In this document: one piece after another, positions 1 to 9,478 of the stretch | Layout: every line of letters starts with the position of its first letter | Numbering within the stretch: position 1 is the first letter of the stretch | Origin: Prevotella sp. Rep29 | GTDB lineage: Bacteria; Bacteroidota; Bacteroidia; Bacteroidales; Bacteroidaceae | Assembly (NCBI RefSeq): GCF_019551475.1 | Contig: NZ_CP047159.1 | Span: 1,922,001 to 1,986,000, forward strand | Reading direction: 5' to 3' | Length of the DNA stretch: 64,000 bases | The notes under the pieces: model-generated | Database searches by the model: none | The model's input: only the letters and a program-made list of their open reading frames with translations | Told to the model about the DNA's origin: nothing | Made by a program: the position numbers and the translations under genes

Positions 1-1040
1 GCAGAGCGGCAGACATCCCCCTGCAGGCAAACGACGTGCTCTTCATCCCGACCAAACAAGAGATGATGCAGGAACGCACGCTCACCATCCATGGTGAGGT
101 GCACTACCCCGGTATCTATAAATATGCAGCCAACGAGACGGTGGAAGACCTGATTCTCCAGGCAGGTGGTCTGAAAGAGACCGCTTCAACGGTGAAAGTG
201 GATATCGCCCGCCGCATAAACAATCCCAAGGCAACCAGCCCTGACAGCATTATCTCACAGACCTTCACGCTCGCACTCAAAGATGGCTTCGTCATCGACG
301 GCGAGCCGGGCTTCGTCCTGATGCCATACGACGAGATTTACGTCCGTCAAAGCCCGGGATTCAACATCCAAAAGAATGTCCGCGTGGAAGGCAACGTCAT
401 GTTTGCCGGTGTCTATACCCTCTCAAGCAAGAACGAGCGCATATCAGACATCATCAAGAAAGCAGGCGGTCTGAACGACCTCGCATATATTCGCGGAGCA
501 CGCCTTGAACGCCGCACGAACGAGGACGAGCGCTTGCGGATGCAAACCGTACTGAGGATGTTGCAGGCACAGGCAGGACAGAAAGACACCTTGAACATAG
601 CCTTGCTGGAACTGGGTGACACCTATCCCGTAGGTGTCGATTTCGAGAAAGCACTGAAGAATCCCGGTTGCGACGAGGACATCGTGCTGCGGGAAGGCGA
701 CCGCATCTTCGTTCCCGAATACAACGGTACGGTTAAGATTTCGGGCGACGTGATGTATCCGAACACCGTGACCTACGAGAAAGGCAAGCGCCCGTCATAC
801 TACATCGACCAAGCCGGTGGATGGGGTAACCGTGCGAAGAAGAGCAATACCTACATCATCTATATGAACGGCAAGGTGGCAAAAGTCGGTCATAACGCCA
901 AGGTGCAACCCGGCTGTGAAATCATAGTTCCGAGCAAGCCCAAGAACAGTGGACGCTCACTGACAGAATGGCTCACCATCGGCTCAAGCGTCAGCAGCAT
1001 CGCCGCGATGATTGCAACAATAGCAAATATTGTGAAATAG
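1..1040 (+). CDS. SLBB-repeat polysaccharide export protein (5' end outside window)
   Basis: The reading frame is open to the left edge (codons from base 3), so the N-terminus is missing and the GTG at 36 is an internal codon. The visible part has three SLBB-type repeats, each with a (I/V)xGxVxxPGxY-like strand followed by an (I/L)xxAGG(L/W) segment, at roughly residues 17-45, 115-145 and 230-258 counted from base 36. A hydrophobic stretch (WLTIGSSVSSIAAMIATIA) ends the protein. SLBB proteins of the Wza class form the outer-membrane and periplasmic channel for capsule or exopolysaccharide export. A Wzz-like gene follows 44 bases downstream, as is usual for these loci. The polysaccharide export domain that normally precedes the repeats lies outside the window. 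Confidence 0.88.
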   Translation, partial: RAADIPLQANDVLFIPTKQEMMQERTLTIHGEVHYPGIYKYAANETVEDLILQAGGLKETASTVKVDIARRINNPKATSPDSIISQTFTLALKDGFVIDGEPGFVLMPYDEIYVRQSPGFNIQKNVRVEGNVMFAGVYTLSSKNERISDIIKKAGGLNDLAYIRGARLERRTNEDERLRMQTVLRMLQAQAGQKDTLNIALLELGDTYPVGVDFEKALKNPGCDEDIVLREGDRIFVPEYNGTVKISGDVMYPNTVTYEKGKRPSYYIDQAGGWGNRAKKSNTYIIYMNGKVAKVGHNAKVQPGCEIIVPSKPKNSGRSLTEWLTIGSSVSSIAAMIATIANIVK

Positions 1041-1084
1041 GATGAAAGGATTTGGATTTTGGACATTAGCTACAATTCTCAAGT

Positions 1085-2146
1085 ATGGAAAACAATAGAC
1101 AAACCATAGATTTCGGAAAGATCTTCAAGGATCTTTGGAGCAGGAAAATGTTGTTGCTAAAAGTGTGGGTAGTAACCTTTATCCTTGCTTGTATATATAT
1201 ATTTCCTCAGCCCAGATATTATGATGCGAGCGAGGTTCTGGCGCCAGAAATAGTAGATCTTTCGTCAAGTGGCGGACTTGGGGCTTTGGCAAGTAATTTC
1301 GGTGTGAACTTAGGTATTGGCATGAGCAAGGATGCCATATACCCCGAACTGTATCCCGATCTTATTGGTTCCAAGCAATTCCTGGTTTCGCTGTTTGATG
1401 TTAAGGTCAAGACATTAGACGGCAAGGTTGAGTGTGACCTACATACCTATCTACTGAAGCACCAGAAGGATGCTTTCTACAATTATCCCAAAACATGGCT
1501 GATTGAGAAAATAAACGAATGGAAGAATTCCGACAAACCAGTAGGTAAAGCCGATGGAAAGATAGATCCGTTTATCTTGAGCGAGCAGGACATGTTGTTG
1601 ACCAAGGCATTGGAGGGCATGATACGTTGCTCGGTGAATAAAAAGACAGATGTGGTAACCATTTCGATACGTTCCCAGGACCCTCTGGTATCAGCTACTT
1701 TGGCAGATAGTGTCTGTCAGCGGTTACAGGCTGTAATAACAGACTACAGGACAAGTAAAGCGCGTATGGATGTCGAGTATTATACAAAACTTACCGAGAA
1801 GGCAAAGGCTGACTATGACCGCTCAGTTGTGAAATACAGCCATTTCTGTGATACCCATGAGAGTACGGTTCTACAGGTCTATGCATCCGAGCGCGACAAG
1901 CTGGAGAATGAGATGTCGATGTGCTTCTCTACATACCAGACCATGCAGACTCAGCTGCAGGCTGCCAAGGCTAAACTGCAGGAGCGCACTCCGGTATTTA
2001 CCATCCTACAATGCAGCACGGTTCCGATAAGACCAGCGGGACCCAGACGCATGATATTTGTCATTGCAATGCTGTTCCTGGCAACGGTATGCACTACGCT
2101 GTATGTCGGGAGGTCCGAATTCAAGAAGGCATTTGCTGCACGCTGA
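1085..2146 (+). CDS. Wzz-like polysaccharide chain-length determinant
   Basis: A 353-residue protein with the classic co-polymerase layout. A short cytoplasmic N-terminus is followed by a membrane helix at about 22-41, a long extracytoplasmic region with helical, charged segments (about 225-300), and a second helix at about 322-342 preceded by a Pro-rich motif (PIRPAGPRR). Wzz proteins control the modal length of polysaccharide made by the Wzy polymerase. No cytoplasmic tyrosine-kinase domain follows the second helix. It sits between the export protein and the flippase and is probably in one operon with them. Confidence 0.85.
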   Translation: MENNRQTIDFGKIFKDLWSRKMLLLKVWVVTFILACIYIFPQPRYYDASEVLAPEIVDLSSSGGLGALASNFGVNLGIGMSKDAIYPELYPDLIGSKQFLVSLFDVKVKTLDGKVECDLHTYLLKHQKDAFYNYPKTWLIEKINEWKNSDKPVGKADGKIDPFILSEQDMLLTKALEGMIRCSVNKKTDVVTISIRSQDPLVSATLADSVCQRLQAVITDYRTSKARMDVEYYTKLTEKAKADYDRSVVKYSHFCDTHESTVLQVYASERDKLENEMSMCFSTYQTMQTQLQAAKAKLQERTPVFTILQCSTVPIRPAGPRRMIFVIAMLFLATVCTTLYVGRSEFKKAFAAR

Positions 2147-2169
2147 CAACAAGGTGCACATGAGATACG

Positions 2170-3597
2170 ATGAGCATTAAAAGGAATTTTGCATATAGCT
2201 TTATTTTAACGGCAAGCGGATATGTCTTTCCACTGCTGACCTACCCTTACGTGTCACGCATTCTTGGGGTGAGTGGCATTGGCATATGCGACTTCGTTGA
2301 CAGTATCATCAACTATTTCATCTTATTCTCCATGATGGGTATTGCCACGTGTGGAATACGTGAAATTGCCGTGCACAAGGATGATCGGGAAAGACGCTCA
2401 AAAATATTCTACAGCATACTTTTGCTTAATATTATCAGCACTGCCATTGCATTGGTCATATTGCTGACTGCCATGTACACTGTCCCTGCATTGGCTCAAT
2501 ATCGCAAACTGCTGTATATTGGTGTCCTAAAACTGATTGCAAACATATTTCTGATAGAGTGGTTCTATACAGGAATGGAGAACTTTGCTTACATCACGAA
2601 GCGCACCATTGCTGTCAAACTAATATATGTAGTAGCAATATTTGTCTTCATTAGAAAGCCAGAGGATTATTCCACGTATTACATCCTTACGGTTGCGACA
2701 ATTGTGCTGAATGCTGGTTGGAATATGATTTATACCCGAAAATTTGTTACGTTCTCCCTAAAGGATATATCAATAAAACCGCTGCTGGCAACGTTTTTCT
2801 CAATGGGTTTATACAAAATTATCACGTCTATCTATACTACTATGAATGTGACGTGGCTGGGGTTTGTTACTGACACCGACCAAGTGGGTTACTACACATC
2901 TGCGACGAAGCTGTATACGATTATCATATCTGTGTTTACTGCTTTTACGGGCGTCATGTTACCCAGGCTGTCGGCTCTGCATGCCTTAGGCAATGAAGAG
3001 GAATTCTGGAAGAAGATAAGGCTTTCGGTCGAGGCTTTGGCTTGTTTTTCTTTCCCTGTAACGGTGTTTTCCATCATATTTGCGCCCAACATTCTGCATT
3101 TCCTGCTGGGAAATGGTTTTGAAGGGGCTTATCTGCCATTCCGCATTATTGCTCCTTTGGTATTTATTATCGGCTATGAACAGATTCTGGTTTTACAGAT
3201 TCTTATCCCTCGCAACTATGACAGGATTGTCTTGCGAAATTCCGTAATAGGTGCTTCACTGGCTGTATTGGCAAACTTTCTGATTGTAAAGATGTATGGT
3301 GCGACGGGCTCTGCCATTGTGTGGCTTTCGTCTGAATTGGCCGTTCTGACGGCAACATTGCTTTTTGTCTGCAGGAAGACCCGTTATGCATTGCCGTTAC
3401 GGACTATAGGACGCTACATGATATGCTATGCGCCTTTGGCTTTGGTTCTTTATCTGATGCGCAGGACAATGGCTACAAGTGACCTGATAATTCTGCTGAC
3501 GACAGGTTCGGTGGTGCTGTTGTTTACAATAGTGATTCAGAAATATTATATAAAGTCTCCTGTAGCGATTGGGCTTATAGAGAAGTTACGGATATAA
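2170..3597 (+). CDS. Wzx-like oligosaccharide flippase
   Basis: A 475-residue, strongly hydrophobic protein with about 12-14 predicted membrane segments. It opens with the MOP-superfamily polysaccharide pattern: a basic N-terminus, ...SFILTASGYVFPLLTYPYV, then SRILGVSGIGICDF. These proteins flip undecaprenyl-diphosphate-linked repeat units across the inner membrane. Position between Wzz-like and Wzy-like genes supports the role. The gap to the upstream gene is 23 bases and to the next gene 10 bases. Confidence 0.9.
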   Translation: MSIKRNFAYSFILTASGYVFPLLTYPYVSRILGVSGIGICDFVDSIINYFILFSMMGIATCGIREIAVHKDDRERRSKIFYSILLLNIISTAIALVILLTAMYTVPALAQYRKLLYIGVLKLIANIFLIEWFYTGMENFAYITKRTIAVKLIYVVAIFVFIRKPEDYSTYYILTVATIVLNAGWNMIYTRKFVTFSLKDISIKPLLATFFSMGLYKIITSIYTTMNVTWLGFVTDTDQVGYYTSATKLYTIIISVFTAFTGVMLPRLSALHALGNEEEFWKKIRLSVEALACFSFPVTVFSIIFAPNILHFLLGNGFEGAYLPFRIIAPLVFIIGYEQILVLQILIPRNYDRIVLRNSVIGASLAVLANFLIVKMYGATGSAIVWLSSELAVLTATLLFVCRKTRYALPLRTIGRYMICYAPLALVLYLMRRTMATSDLIILLTTGSVVLLFTIVIQKYYIKSPVAIGLIEKLRI

Positions 3598-3607
3598 CGA
3601 CAGACGT

Positions 3608-4858
3608 ATGATAACGGGTAATACGACAACAGACAGACTTGGTGTCATGATGCTTGCTAAGAATATCATGATGGTCTTGGTTGTGTTTGTATTAGCTGTG
3701 ATTCTGGGCAACGGGTTCAATCTGATTGGTTGGGCATACATTGTACAGGTGCGATATTATCTGCTGATGGGCATGGTGTGCATTGCAGTGGCGACTCTGT
3801 ATTTTATTCAGCATGTAAATCAGCCTATCACATTCAAATACTACGCTGCTTTTATTACGATATGGCCGTTTTGCATTGTTTTGTCATCGTTTTTGCAGGG
3901 TGGCATCCTGATTGAGGAGTTTTCTCAAATTCTTTCTTGGACATATGTTGGAGCATTCTTTTTCATTTTCTATCATTTCAAGTTCAGCGAAAAGATGATT
4001 TTGTGGATATTGGGGCTGTATGCATTGATAACGGTAGGAATTCAGTTAGCTCAACAGATAGATCCCTTGTTTGCCATATTCGGTGGTGACCCTGAGGATT
4101 TGCGTGATGTGGTCTTGGCTGAGAAGAGGAATGGTTTGGTACGTTTCTTTGTGGGAAGTTATCATGTCCAGATGCTTATAATGTGTTTTTTCTGGAGCAG
4201 GTTGCTGAAGACGTTTCGCCTGCACTGGGCAATACTGTCGGCGTTGCTTGTTGTTTCTTTATATCTCTATCTGACCAAGCAGATTTTGGCATCTACGTTA
4301 TTCACGTTAGGGATATCGTTCTTTATGATTAAAGGGCGGAGTGTAAAGATCCTGGCATGTTTGCTGGGTGGTGTTTGCCTTGTGGCATTAGGGATTTTCT
4401 GGGATGAGTTGTTTGGCGAGCTGATTCAAGACAGTAAGGACGACAATTTCTCGCATGCCATACGTTTTGAGTTTATCGAGTACATCATGGATTACAATCT
4501 GACGGATCCTATAGGTGTGTTATTTGGTCATGGCACCAGCAAGCCGTGGTTTTCTGAACTTCAGCATAAGTTATATCATCCTTCTGACATTGGTTTTTTC
4601 GGTGAATCGATTTATTTTGGCTGGGTGTGGGCTCTGGCTTATTTCTACGTGATTTACCGGATAATGGTTACATACAGGCACAAGATTCCGCTGTATATCA
4701 AGCTGTTTATTATCTGTTCGGGAGTGATTTCCATATTTATCTTCCCTTATAGAAACCGTATCGAGACATTCAACTGGATATGTATGATATATATATGTTC
4801 TCTGTATGTTGATGACAGGAAAGACCTTGTCATGGAGAAAGAACTTGTACAAAAATAA
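3608..4858 (+). CDS. Wzy-like polysaccharide polymerase (multipass membrane protein)
   Basis: A 416-residue protein with about ten or more hydrophobic segments and a larger hydrophilic loop around residues 265-335 (ELFGELIQDSKDDN to the LFGHG region), as in Wzy polymerases and O-antigen ligases. These families diverge too much to assign substrate, so the call rests on topology and on the neighbouring flippase and glycosyltransferases. Its stop overlaps the next start by one base (TAATG), suggesting translational coupling. Confidence 0.7.
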   Translation: MITGNTTTDRLGVMMLAKNIMMVLVVFVLAVILGNGFNLIGWAYIVQVRYYLLMGMVCIAVATLYFIQHVNQPITFKYYAAFITIWPFCIVLSSFLQGGILIEEFSQILSWTYVGAFFFIFYHFKFSEKMILWILGLYALITVGIQLAQQIDPLFAIFGGDPEDLRDVVLAEKRNGLVRFFVGSYHVQMLIMCFFWSRLLKTFRLHWAILSALLVVSLYLYLTKQILASTLFTLGISFFMIKGRSVKILACLLGGVCLVALGIFWDELFGELIQDSKDDNFSHAIRFEFIEYIMDYNLTDPIGVLFGHGTSKPWFSELQHKLYHPSDIGFFGESIYFGWVWALAYFYVIYRIMVTYRHKIPLYIKLFIICSGVISIFIFPYRNRIETFNWICMIYICSLYVDDRKDLVMEKELVQK

Positions 4859-5799
4859 TGTCGCATATGTTGTTTTCCGTAGTAATTCCATCATATAAAG
4901 GGCGTTATTTGGGTGAGGCTATTGACAGTGTCATTGCTCAGACTTGCGGTGATTGGGAGCTGATTGTGGTGAACGACTGCTCGCCGGAGGATCTGGGTGG
5001 GGTGGTTGGTCCTCGCCTGAGTGACTCCCGGATAAGGTATTTTGTGAATGAGCGCAATTTGGGTGCTGAGCATCTGTGTGAGAACTGGAATGGTTGCCTG
5101 AAGTTTTGTTCTGGTGATTATGTGATCTGTATGGGTGATGATGACAGGCTTTTGCCTTGTTGTCTGGATGAGTACAGGCGTTTGATTGAGAGGTATCCTC
5201 AGGTGGATGTTTTGCATGGCCAGACTGTGATTATTGATGAGTGTGGTGATGTGTGTGAGTTGCTGGAGCCTCGACGTGAGCACGAGTCTGCGTTGGAGCT
5301 GATTTATTATAGATGGGCTGGTATGGGTCGTCAGCAGTTTGTGGGTGATTTTTGCTATAAGAGGGTGCCGCTGATGGAGCGTGGTGGTTTTTTCGTTTTG
5401 CCTTTTGCTTGGGGCAGTGATGATATTTCTGCTGTGATGGCTGCTACGCCGTGTGGTATTGCGAATACGGAGAGGGTTTGCTTCGAGTATCGTAAGAATC
5501 GTTTTTCGATTTCGTCGGATGGTCATTTCAGGGGTAAGGCTGACGCGCTGTTGTTGCAGTGGGAGTGGTTTGAGTCTTATTTAGGTGGGTATGTGTCTGG
5601 CACGCGGCAGGAGTTGGTCACGATAGGGCTGCTGAAGGTGATGATGCCGAGGCATTTCAGGTTGCATATTAATGACATGATTCGTAAGGACTTGCGTGTG
5701 TGTAGATGTAATGTGTTGTTCTGGCTGAGAAACAGGAGGCGCTATGGTGTTACGGTTCGGGAGGTATTGATTCAATTTGTCAAGTCTTTTAAGGTTTGA
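4858..5799 (+). CDS. Glycosyltransferase family 2
   Basis: A 313-residue GT-A fold enzyme. It begins FSVVIPSYKGRYLGEAIDSV, has the nucleotide-binding VVNDCSPEDLG, and a DxD-type metal/sugar-nucleotide motif in CMGDDDRLLP. It should add one sugar to the lipid-linked repeat unit at the cytoplasmic face of the membrane. Its coding strand is unusually rich in G and T compared with the flanking genes, a bias shared only with the next gene. The stop codon lies inside the first unit of a 7-base tandem repeat. Confidence 0.88.
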   Translation: MSHMLFSVVIPSYKGRYLGEAIDSVIAQTCGDWELIVVNDCSPEDLGGVVGPRLSDSRIRYFVNERNLGAEHLCENWNGCLKFCSGDYVICMGDDDRLLPCCLDEYRRLIERYPQVDVLHGQTVIIDECGDVCELLEPRREHESALELIYYRWAGMGRQQFVGDFCYKRVPLMERGGFFVLPFAWGSDDISAVMAATPCGIANTERVCFEYRKNRFSISSDGHFRGKADALLLQWEWFESYLGGYVSGTRQELVTIGLLKVMMPRHFRLHINDMIRKDLRVCRCNVLFWLRNRRRYGVTVREVLIQFVKSFKV

Positions 5800-5826
5800 G
5801 ATTTGAGGTTTGAGATTTGAGATTTA
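5793..5826 (+). repeat. 7-base tandem repeat at the junction of two glycosyltransferase genes
   Basis: Four complete heptamers, alternating GGTTTGA and GATTTGA, are followed by a partial unit whose last base is the A of the next ATG (GATTTATG). The first unit supplies the TGA stop of the upstream gene. The same heptamer recurs at 14991, 15068 and, in the opposite orientation, 17704. Confidence 0.85.
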
Positions 5827-7007
5827 TGGTGAGGAGGATTGCTTTTATTACGGAGGGTTTCATGGGTAGTACGCTGCCTTTGATTCGTCAGTTGTGTTTA
5901 AGGGGCTACGGGGTTGATTTGTATTACTACAAGAGGGTGATACATGAGCCTGAGGCTTGCGAGCTGGACTATCGTGCGGAGCGTTATGGGGTGAATGTTG
6001 TTCCGATGGAGGTGTATGGTGGTATCAGCAGGTATGTTGGTAATGATAATCTGCGGATTTATGTGTTTTCGCAGGTTAGGCCGCTGGGTTCTGTTCCTGT
6101 GGTGCGTAGTGTTATGGGGCTGGTTATGAGGTGTCAGGCTTATGGTGCTGCGCGGGTGATAAACGGGCGGTGTTATGATGCGATTAACGTGATATGCAAC
6201 TATGACATGGGGCATATGGCTGACTTGCTTCGTTACTTGGGTGGCAATGTGGTTGTTTCGTTGCATGAGGTGTGGAATCATGGCAAGCCTTGTGTGAAGC
6301 CGTCGAGGTTGTTGGCTGAGGTGATACGCAAGGGTTGTAGGATTGTGTTGTTTTCGGATCATTCGAGGGGTGATATTGGGCGGATTGCTGGTGTTGACAT
6401 GGACTTGGTGCGTGTGAATCCTTTCGGTCTGTTTGAGTCTTTTGCTTCGTTGCCTGAATTGGAGGTGCGGGAGGGGCTTCCTGAGAGGTATTTTCTGTTT
6501 TTTGGCTACATCAGACGATATAAGGGTCTGGGTGTTTTGCATGAGGCTGTAAGGTTGATGGGTGAGGCTTTGGGTGGCTATAAGATTGTGGTCGGCGGGC
6601 AGGGTGATGATGGTGTTTTAGAGGAGATGAGGGGGGACGACCGGTATGTGTTAATTTCTCGTTTTATCCGTAATGGTGAGTTGGTTGGTTTGATTAAGCG
6701 GGCGTATGCTGTGGTTTGTCCTTACTTGAGCATGTCGCAGAGTGGTATTCCTCAGACTGCTTTTCCGTTTGGGACTCCGATTGTTGCTTCTGACCTGGAG
6801 GGCTTCAGGGAGATTATCACTCCTGATGTTGGGATGTTGTTCCCGACGGGAGATGCGCGGTCGTTGGCGCGGTGCCTCTCTGAACTGATAATGCATCCAG
6901 ACAGGCGTGAGCAGATGCGCAGGAATATTCTTTCTTTCACTCAGCGGCATCCCAGATATGACTGGGAGAATATCTGTGAGAATTATCTTGAAATCATCGG
7001 CTTATGA
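5826..7007 (+). CDS. Glycosyltransferase family 4/1
   Basis: A 393-residue GT-B fold enzyme from the ATG at 5826; an upstream TTG at 5817 lies within the heptamer repeat and is less likely. N-terminal Rossmann half: IAFITEGFMGSTLPLIRQL. C-terminal half: FFGYIRRYKGLGVLHEAV, VVGGQGDD, and the donor-binding block FGTPIVASDLEGFREII with the E-x7-E style spacing. It probably acts in assembly of the polysaccharide repeat unit. It shares the strong G/T coding-strand bias of the preceding gene. Its end overlaps the next start by four bases (ATGA). Confidence 0.87.
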   Translation: MVRRIAFITEGFMGSTLPLIRQLCLRGYGVDLYYYKRVIHEPEACELDYRAERYGVNVVPMEVYGGISRYVGNDNLRIYVFSQVRPLGSVPVVRSVMGLVMRCQAYGAARVINGRCYDAINVICNYDMGHMADLLRYLGGNVVVSLHEVWNHGKPCVKPSRLLAEVIRKGCRIVLFSDHSRGDIGRIAGVDMDLVRVNPFGLFESFASLPELEVREGLPERYFLFFGYIRRYKGLGVLHEAVRLMGEALGGYKIVVGGQGDDGVLEEMRGDDRYVLISRFIRNGELVGLIKRAYAVVCPYLSMSQSGIPQTAFPFGTPIVASDLEGFREIITPDVGMLFPTGDARSLARCLSELIMHPDRREQMRRNILSFTQRHPRYDWENICENYLEIIGL

Positions 7008-8572
7008 GAATGTGTGGAAAAATAGGCTATTGGGTTGTGTGCTTTATGGCGTGTGCCGTCTGTTCTGATGTTTATTCGCGACGGGTGATTGATGTATGGT
7101 CGCAGAGCCAGTTTGATTCTCTGACGTCGATTATCACTCGCCAACTGGAGAGTGGCGAAAGGGATATACATGTAAGACTGGCTGCTGGGAGATTTAAATT
7201 CTCGGAGAATCACATATACTTAAAGGATCTTGCTTATCCGAGGTCTTCTGTTACAATTTCCGGTGAAAGGGGTACTGTCGTCTATTCGGATGGTATGGGA
7301 TATTCGCGAGGGGACAGGTACTGTTATGCCTTTAATCATCAGAATACGTTTCTGGATGATCATTTGCAGGAATTGTCGATATGGAGCGAGAGTATGATTG
7401 CTGATGATACGATACGTGTTGTTGACCGGAGCGGCGGAAGATGTTTCATTCCATATCGAGGCTTGGAGCCTCAGTCAGGTGAGTTGTGCAGATACACTTA
7501 TGTATTGGTGACTATGTGGTTTACGAGCAGTATCTACAAGGTGTCGGCGATAACGGATGAGGGTGTCTTCTTTGAGTGTACGGACTTGAACGACGATAAC
7601 TGGCTGAAGACGTATAATGTGAACCTTGACTATGCCTATACGAAGCATTGTCGTGTCCGCATACAGATGCCACGTTTCAGGGTGTGCAATATGTTATCTG
7701 CTCCTAACTCTATCGCTGACGGGCGCATAGAGTCCGAAAAGGACAGGTTGCATGAATGTCGCAACACCACGTTTGTTTCATTGGAGGGATGCAAGTTGAG
7801 GACCTTTAATATTGATGGTATATGCTTTAACGGCAATGCGAACAATTGGAACAAGTATCTGATAGAGGCGTCGGACTGTAAGTTTACGAAGGGTTTGAAC
7901 ATCACAGGCAACTCGTTCAGATACCTAAAAAGCCTGGCTGTGTGTGTGACTGCTACGGATAATCTTACGTTCCAAGAGAACAAGGCTATATTCTGCTCGT
8001 CGGGAATTGTGCGTTCCAACAACGACTGCAAGAACAGCAACGTACTGAACAACCGTTTCGAGCAATGCGGGACGGGTATGACCAACATTCCTCTCGTCCA
8101 GACGATTGGAACTGATTTTCTGGTCAAGGGAAATGTACTGTCGGACTTTGGATATTCAGGTCTGAACAGTGGTGTGTTCTGGGGTCATGAAATGACATAT
8201 AAGTGTTCAGGCATCATAGAGGAAAATGAATTGTATTATACTGACATCACCTTGGATAACATCGAGAAACGAACGCTGATTGACAGTGGTGCCATATACG
8301 TCTCGACCCAAAATCACAAGACGGTGATTAGAAACAACTACATCCACGACTATATCGGGATATGGGATTACAGAGGGATATATATGGACGACGGTGCGAA
8401 CAACTGTCATGTATATGGCAACAAAGTGCGCAATACGCCTACCTCCTACAGCATCCAGTTCAGCAGTCAAGGAAAAGAGAGTGACCCAAATAACAAGGCG
8501 CCCTATTTCTACAGAGGGAACATGGAGGCAGACAATGACTGTGACGGTAAAATATATCTAAAACAAAAGTAA
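7004..8572 (+). CDS. Secreted right-handed parallel beta-helix protein
   Basis: A 522-residue protein with an N-terminal hydrophobic signal (IGYWVVCFMACAVCSD). Its C-terminal two thirds show repeating short strands with Asn-rich turns (ITGNSF, FQENKAIF, NVLNNRFEQC, VIRNNYIHDY, HVYGNKV), typical of pectate-lyase-like right-handed beta-helices. Such proteins in polysaccharide loci are often lyases, epimerases or acetyl-modifying enzymes acting on the exported polymer, but I see no motif that fixes the reaction. It lies within a run of glycosyltransferase genes and overlaps the one before it by four bases. Confidence 0.72.
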   Translation: MRMCGKIGYWVVCFMACAVCSDVYSRRVIDVWSQSQFDSLTSIITRQLESGERDIHVRLAAGRFKFSENHIYLKDLAYPRSSVTISGERGTVVYSDGMGYSRGDRYCYAFNHQNTFLDDHLQELSIWSESMIADDTIRVVDRSGGRCFIPYRGLEPQSGELCRYTYVLVTMWFTSSIYKVSAITDEGVFFECTDLNDDNWLKTYNVNLDYAYTKHCRVRIQMPRFRVCNMLSAPNSIADGRIESEKDRLHECRNTTFVSLEGCKLRTFNIDGICFNGNANNWNKYLIEASDCKFTKGLNITGNSFRYLKSLAVCVTATDNLTFQENKAIFCSSGIVRSNNDCKNSNVLNNRFEQCGTGMTNIPLVQTIGTDFLVKGNVLSDFGYSGLNSGVFWGHEMTYKCSGIIEENELYYTDITLDNIEKRTLIDSGAIYVSTQNHKTVIRNNYIHDYIGIWDYRGIYMDDGANNCHVYGNKVRNTPTSYSIQFSSQGKESDPNNKAPYFYRGNMEADNDCDGKIYLKQK

Positions 8573-9478
8573 ATGAAGCATATTGCTACAATTATTACGT
8601 GTCATAACCGCAAGGAGAAAACCATTTCTTCCTTACGACACTTGTATGCTGCCAAGGAACGCTACGATTCCACATCGGAAGAGAAGCTGAACATCGTGGT
8701 GTATATGACCGACGACGGCTGCACCGACGGCACATCCGAGGCTGTACGAAATGCTTTTCCCGACAAGGAAATACATATACAGCAAGGTGACGGGAACCTG
8801 TACTGGGCAGGTGGTATGAACTGTTCATGGCAGGTGGCAGCCAAAGACCGGGAATGGGACTACTATCTGCTGCTTAACGACGATACAGACATGACCGCAG
8901 ATTGTTTCAACCAACTATTCGAAGCCGAACAATATGCCAGCACACGTCATGGGAAAGAGGCTTTGGTTGCTGGAATCATTGCATCTAAGGAAAAACGCAG
9001 CGAGGTGACTTATGGAGGCGAAATCTTCCTGACAAGGTTCACTGCCAAACTGCAACGCTTGATTCCGTCGGGCAAACCACAACAGTGTGACCTGCTCAAT
9101 GCAAACATCATGTTTGTACCCAACAGCATATTCCGGAGCATAGGCGTTTTCTATCCTTACATGCACGGTTGCGCAGACTCGGACTACTCGGTAATGACAA
9201 GAAGAGCAGGATTTCCCGTTTACGTGACTTCAGGAATCTGCGGACATTGTGATTTTGACCACTGGACAAAGGCTGACGACAAGGAAAACATCGTCAAGAT
9301 GACCCTTCAGGAGCGTAAGGCATATTTCCGCCATCCGCTTCACTCCAACAAGGACTACCTGACATTGATCAGGCGCATAACACCTTGGCGCTACCCATTC
9401 GTCTGGCTGTTCAGAAACATGGCCGTATATTGTCCGTCACTCTATTACAAAATAACATTCAGAAGATATAAATCATGA
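8573..9478 (+). CDS. Glycosyltransferase family 2 (rhamnosyltransferase-like)
   Basis: A 301-residue GT-A enzyme: ATIITCHNRKEKTISSL, then MTDDGCTDGTSE, then GDGNLYWAGGMN, a segment common in rhamnosyltransferase-like GT2 proteins, then the LLNDDTDMT DxD motif. It starts directly after the beta-helix stop codon and overlaps the next gene by four bases (ATGA). Base use changes here to A/C-rich on the coding strand. Sugar and linkage cannot be read from sequence. Confidence 0.86.
   Translation: MKHIATIITCHNRKEKTISSLRHLYAAKERYDSTSEEKLNIVVYMTDDGCTDGTSEAVRNAFPDKEIHIQQGDGNLYWAGGMNCSWQVAAKDREWDYYLLLNDDTDMTADCFNQLFEAEQYASTRHGKEALVAGIIASKEKRSEVTYGGEIFLTRFTAKLQRLIPSGKPQQCDLLNANIMFVPNSIFRSIGVFYPYMHGCADSDYSVMTRRAGFPVYVTSGICGHCDFDHWTKADDKENIVKMTLQERKAYFRHPLHSNKDYLTLIRRITPWRYPFVWLFRNMAVYCPSLYYKITFRRYKS

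Noticed and set aside
4891..6542. Long antisense frames (211 and 214 codons) opposite the transferase genes at 4858 and 5826
   Set aside because: They arise from the G/T-rich coding strand, which removes stops on the other strand; the products are Thr/His/Asn-rich with no domain features.
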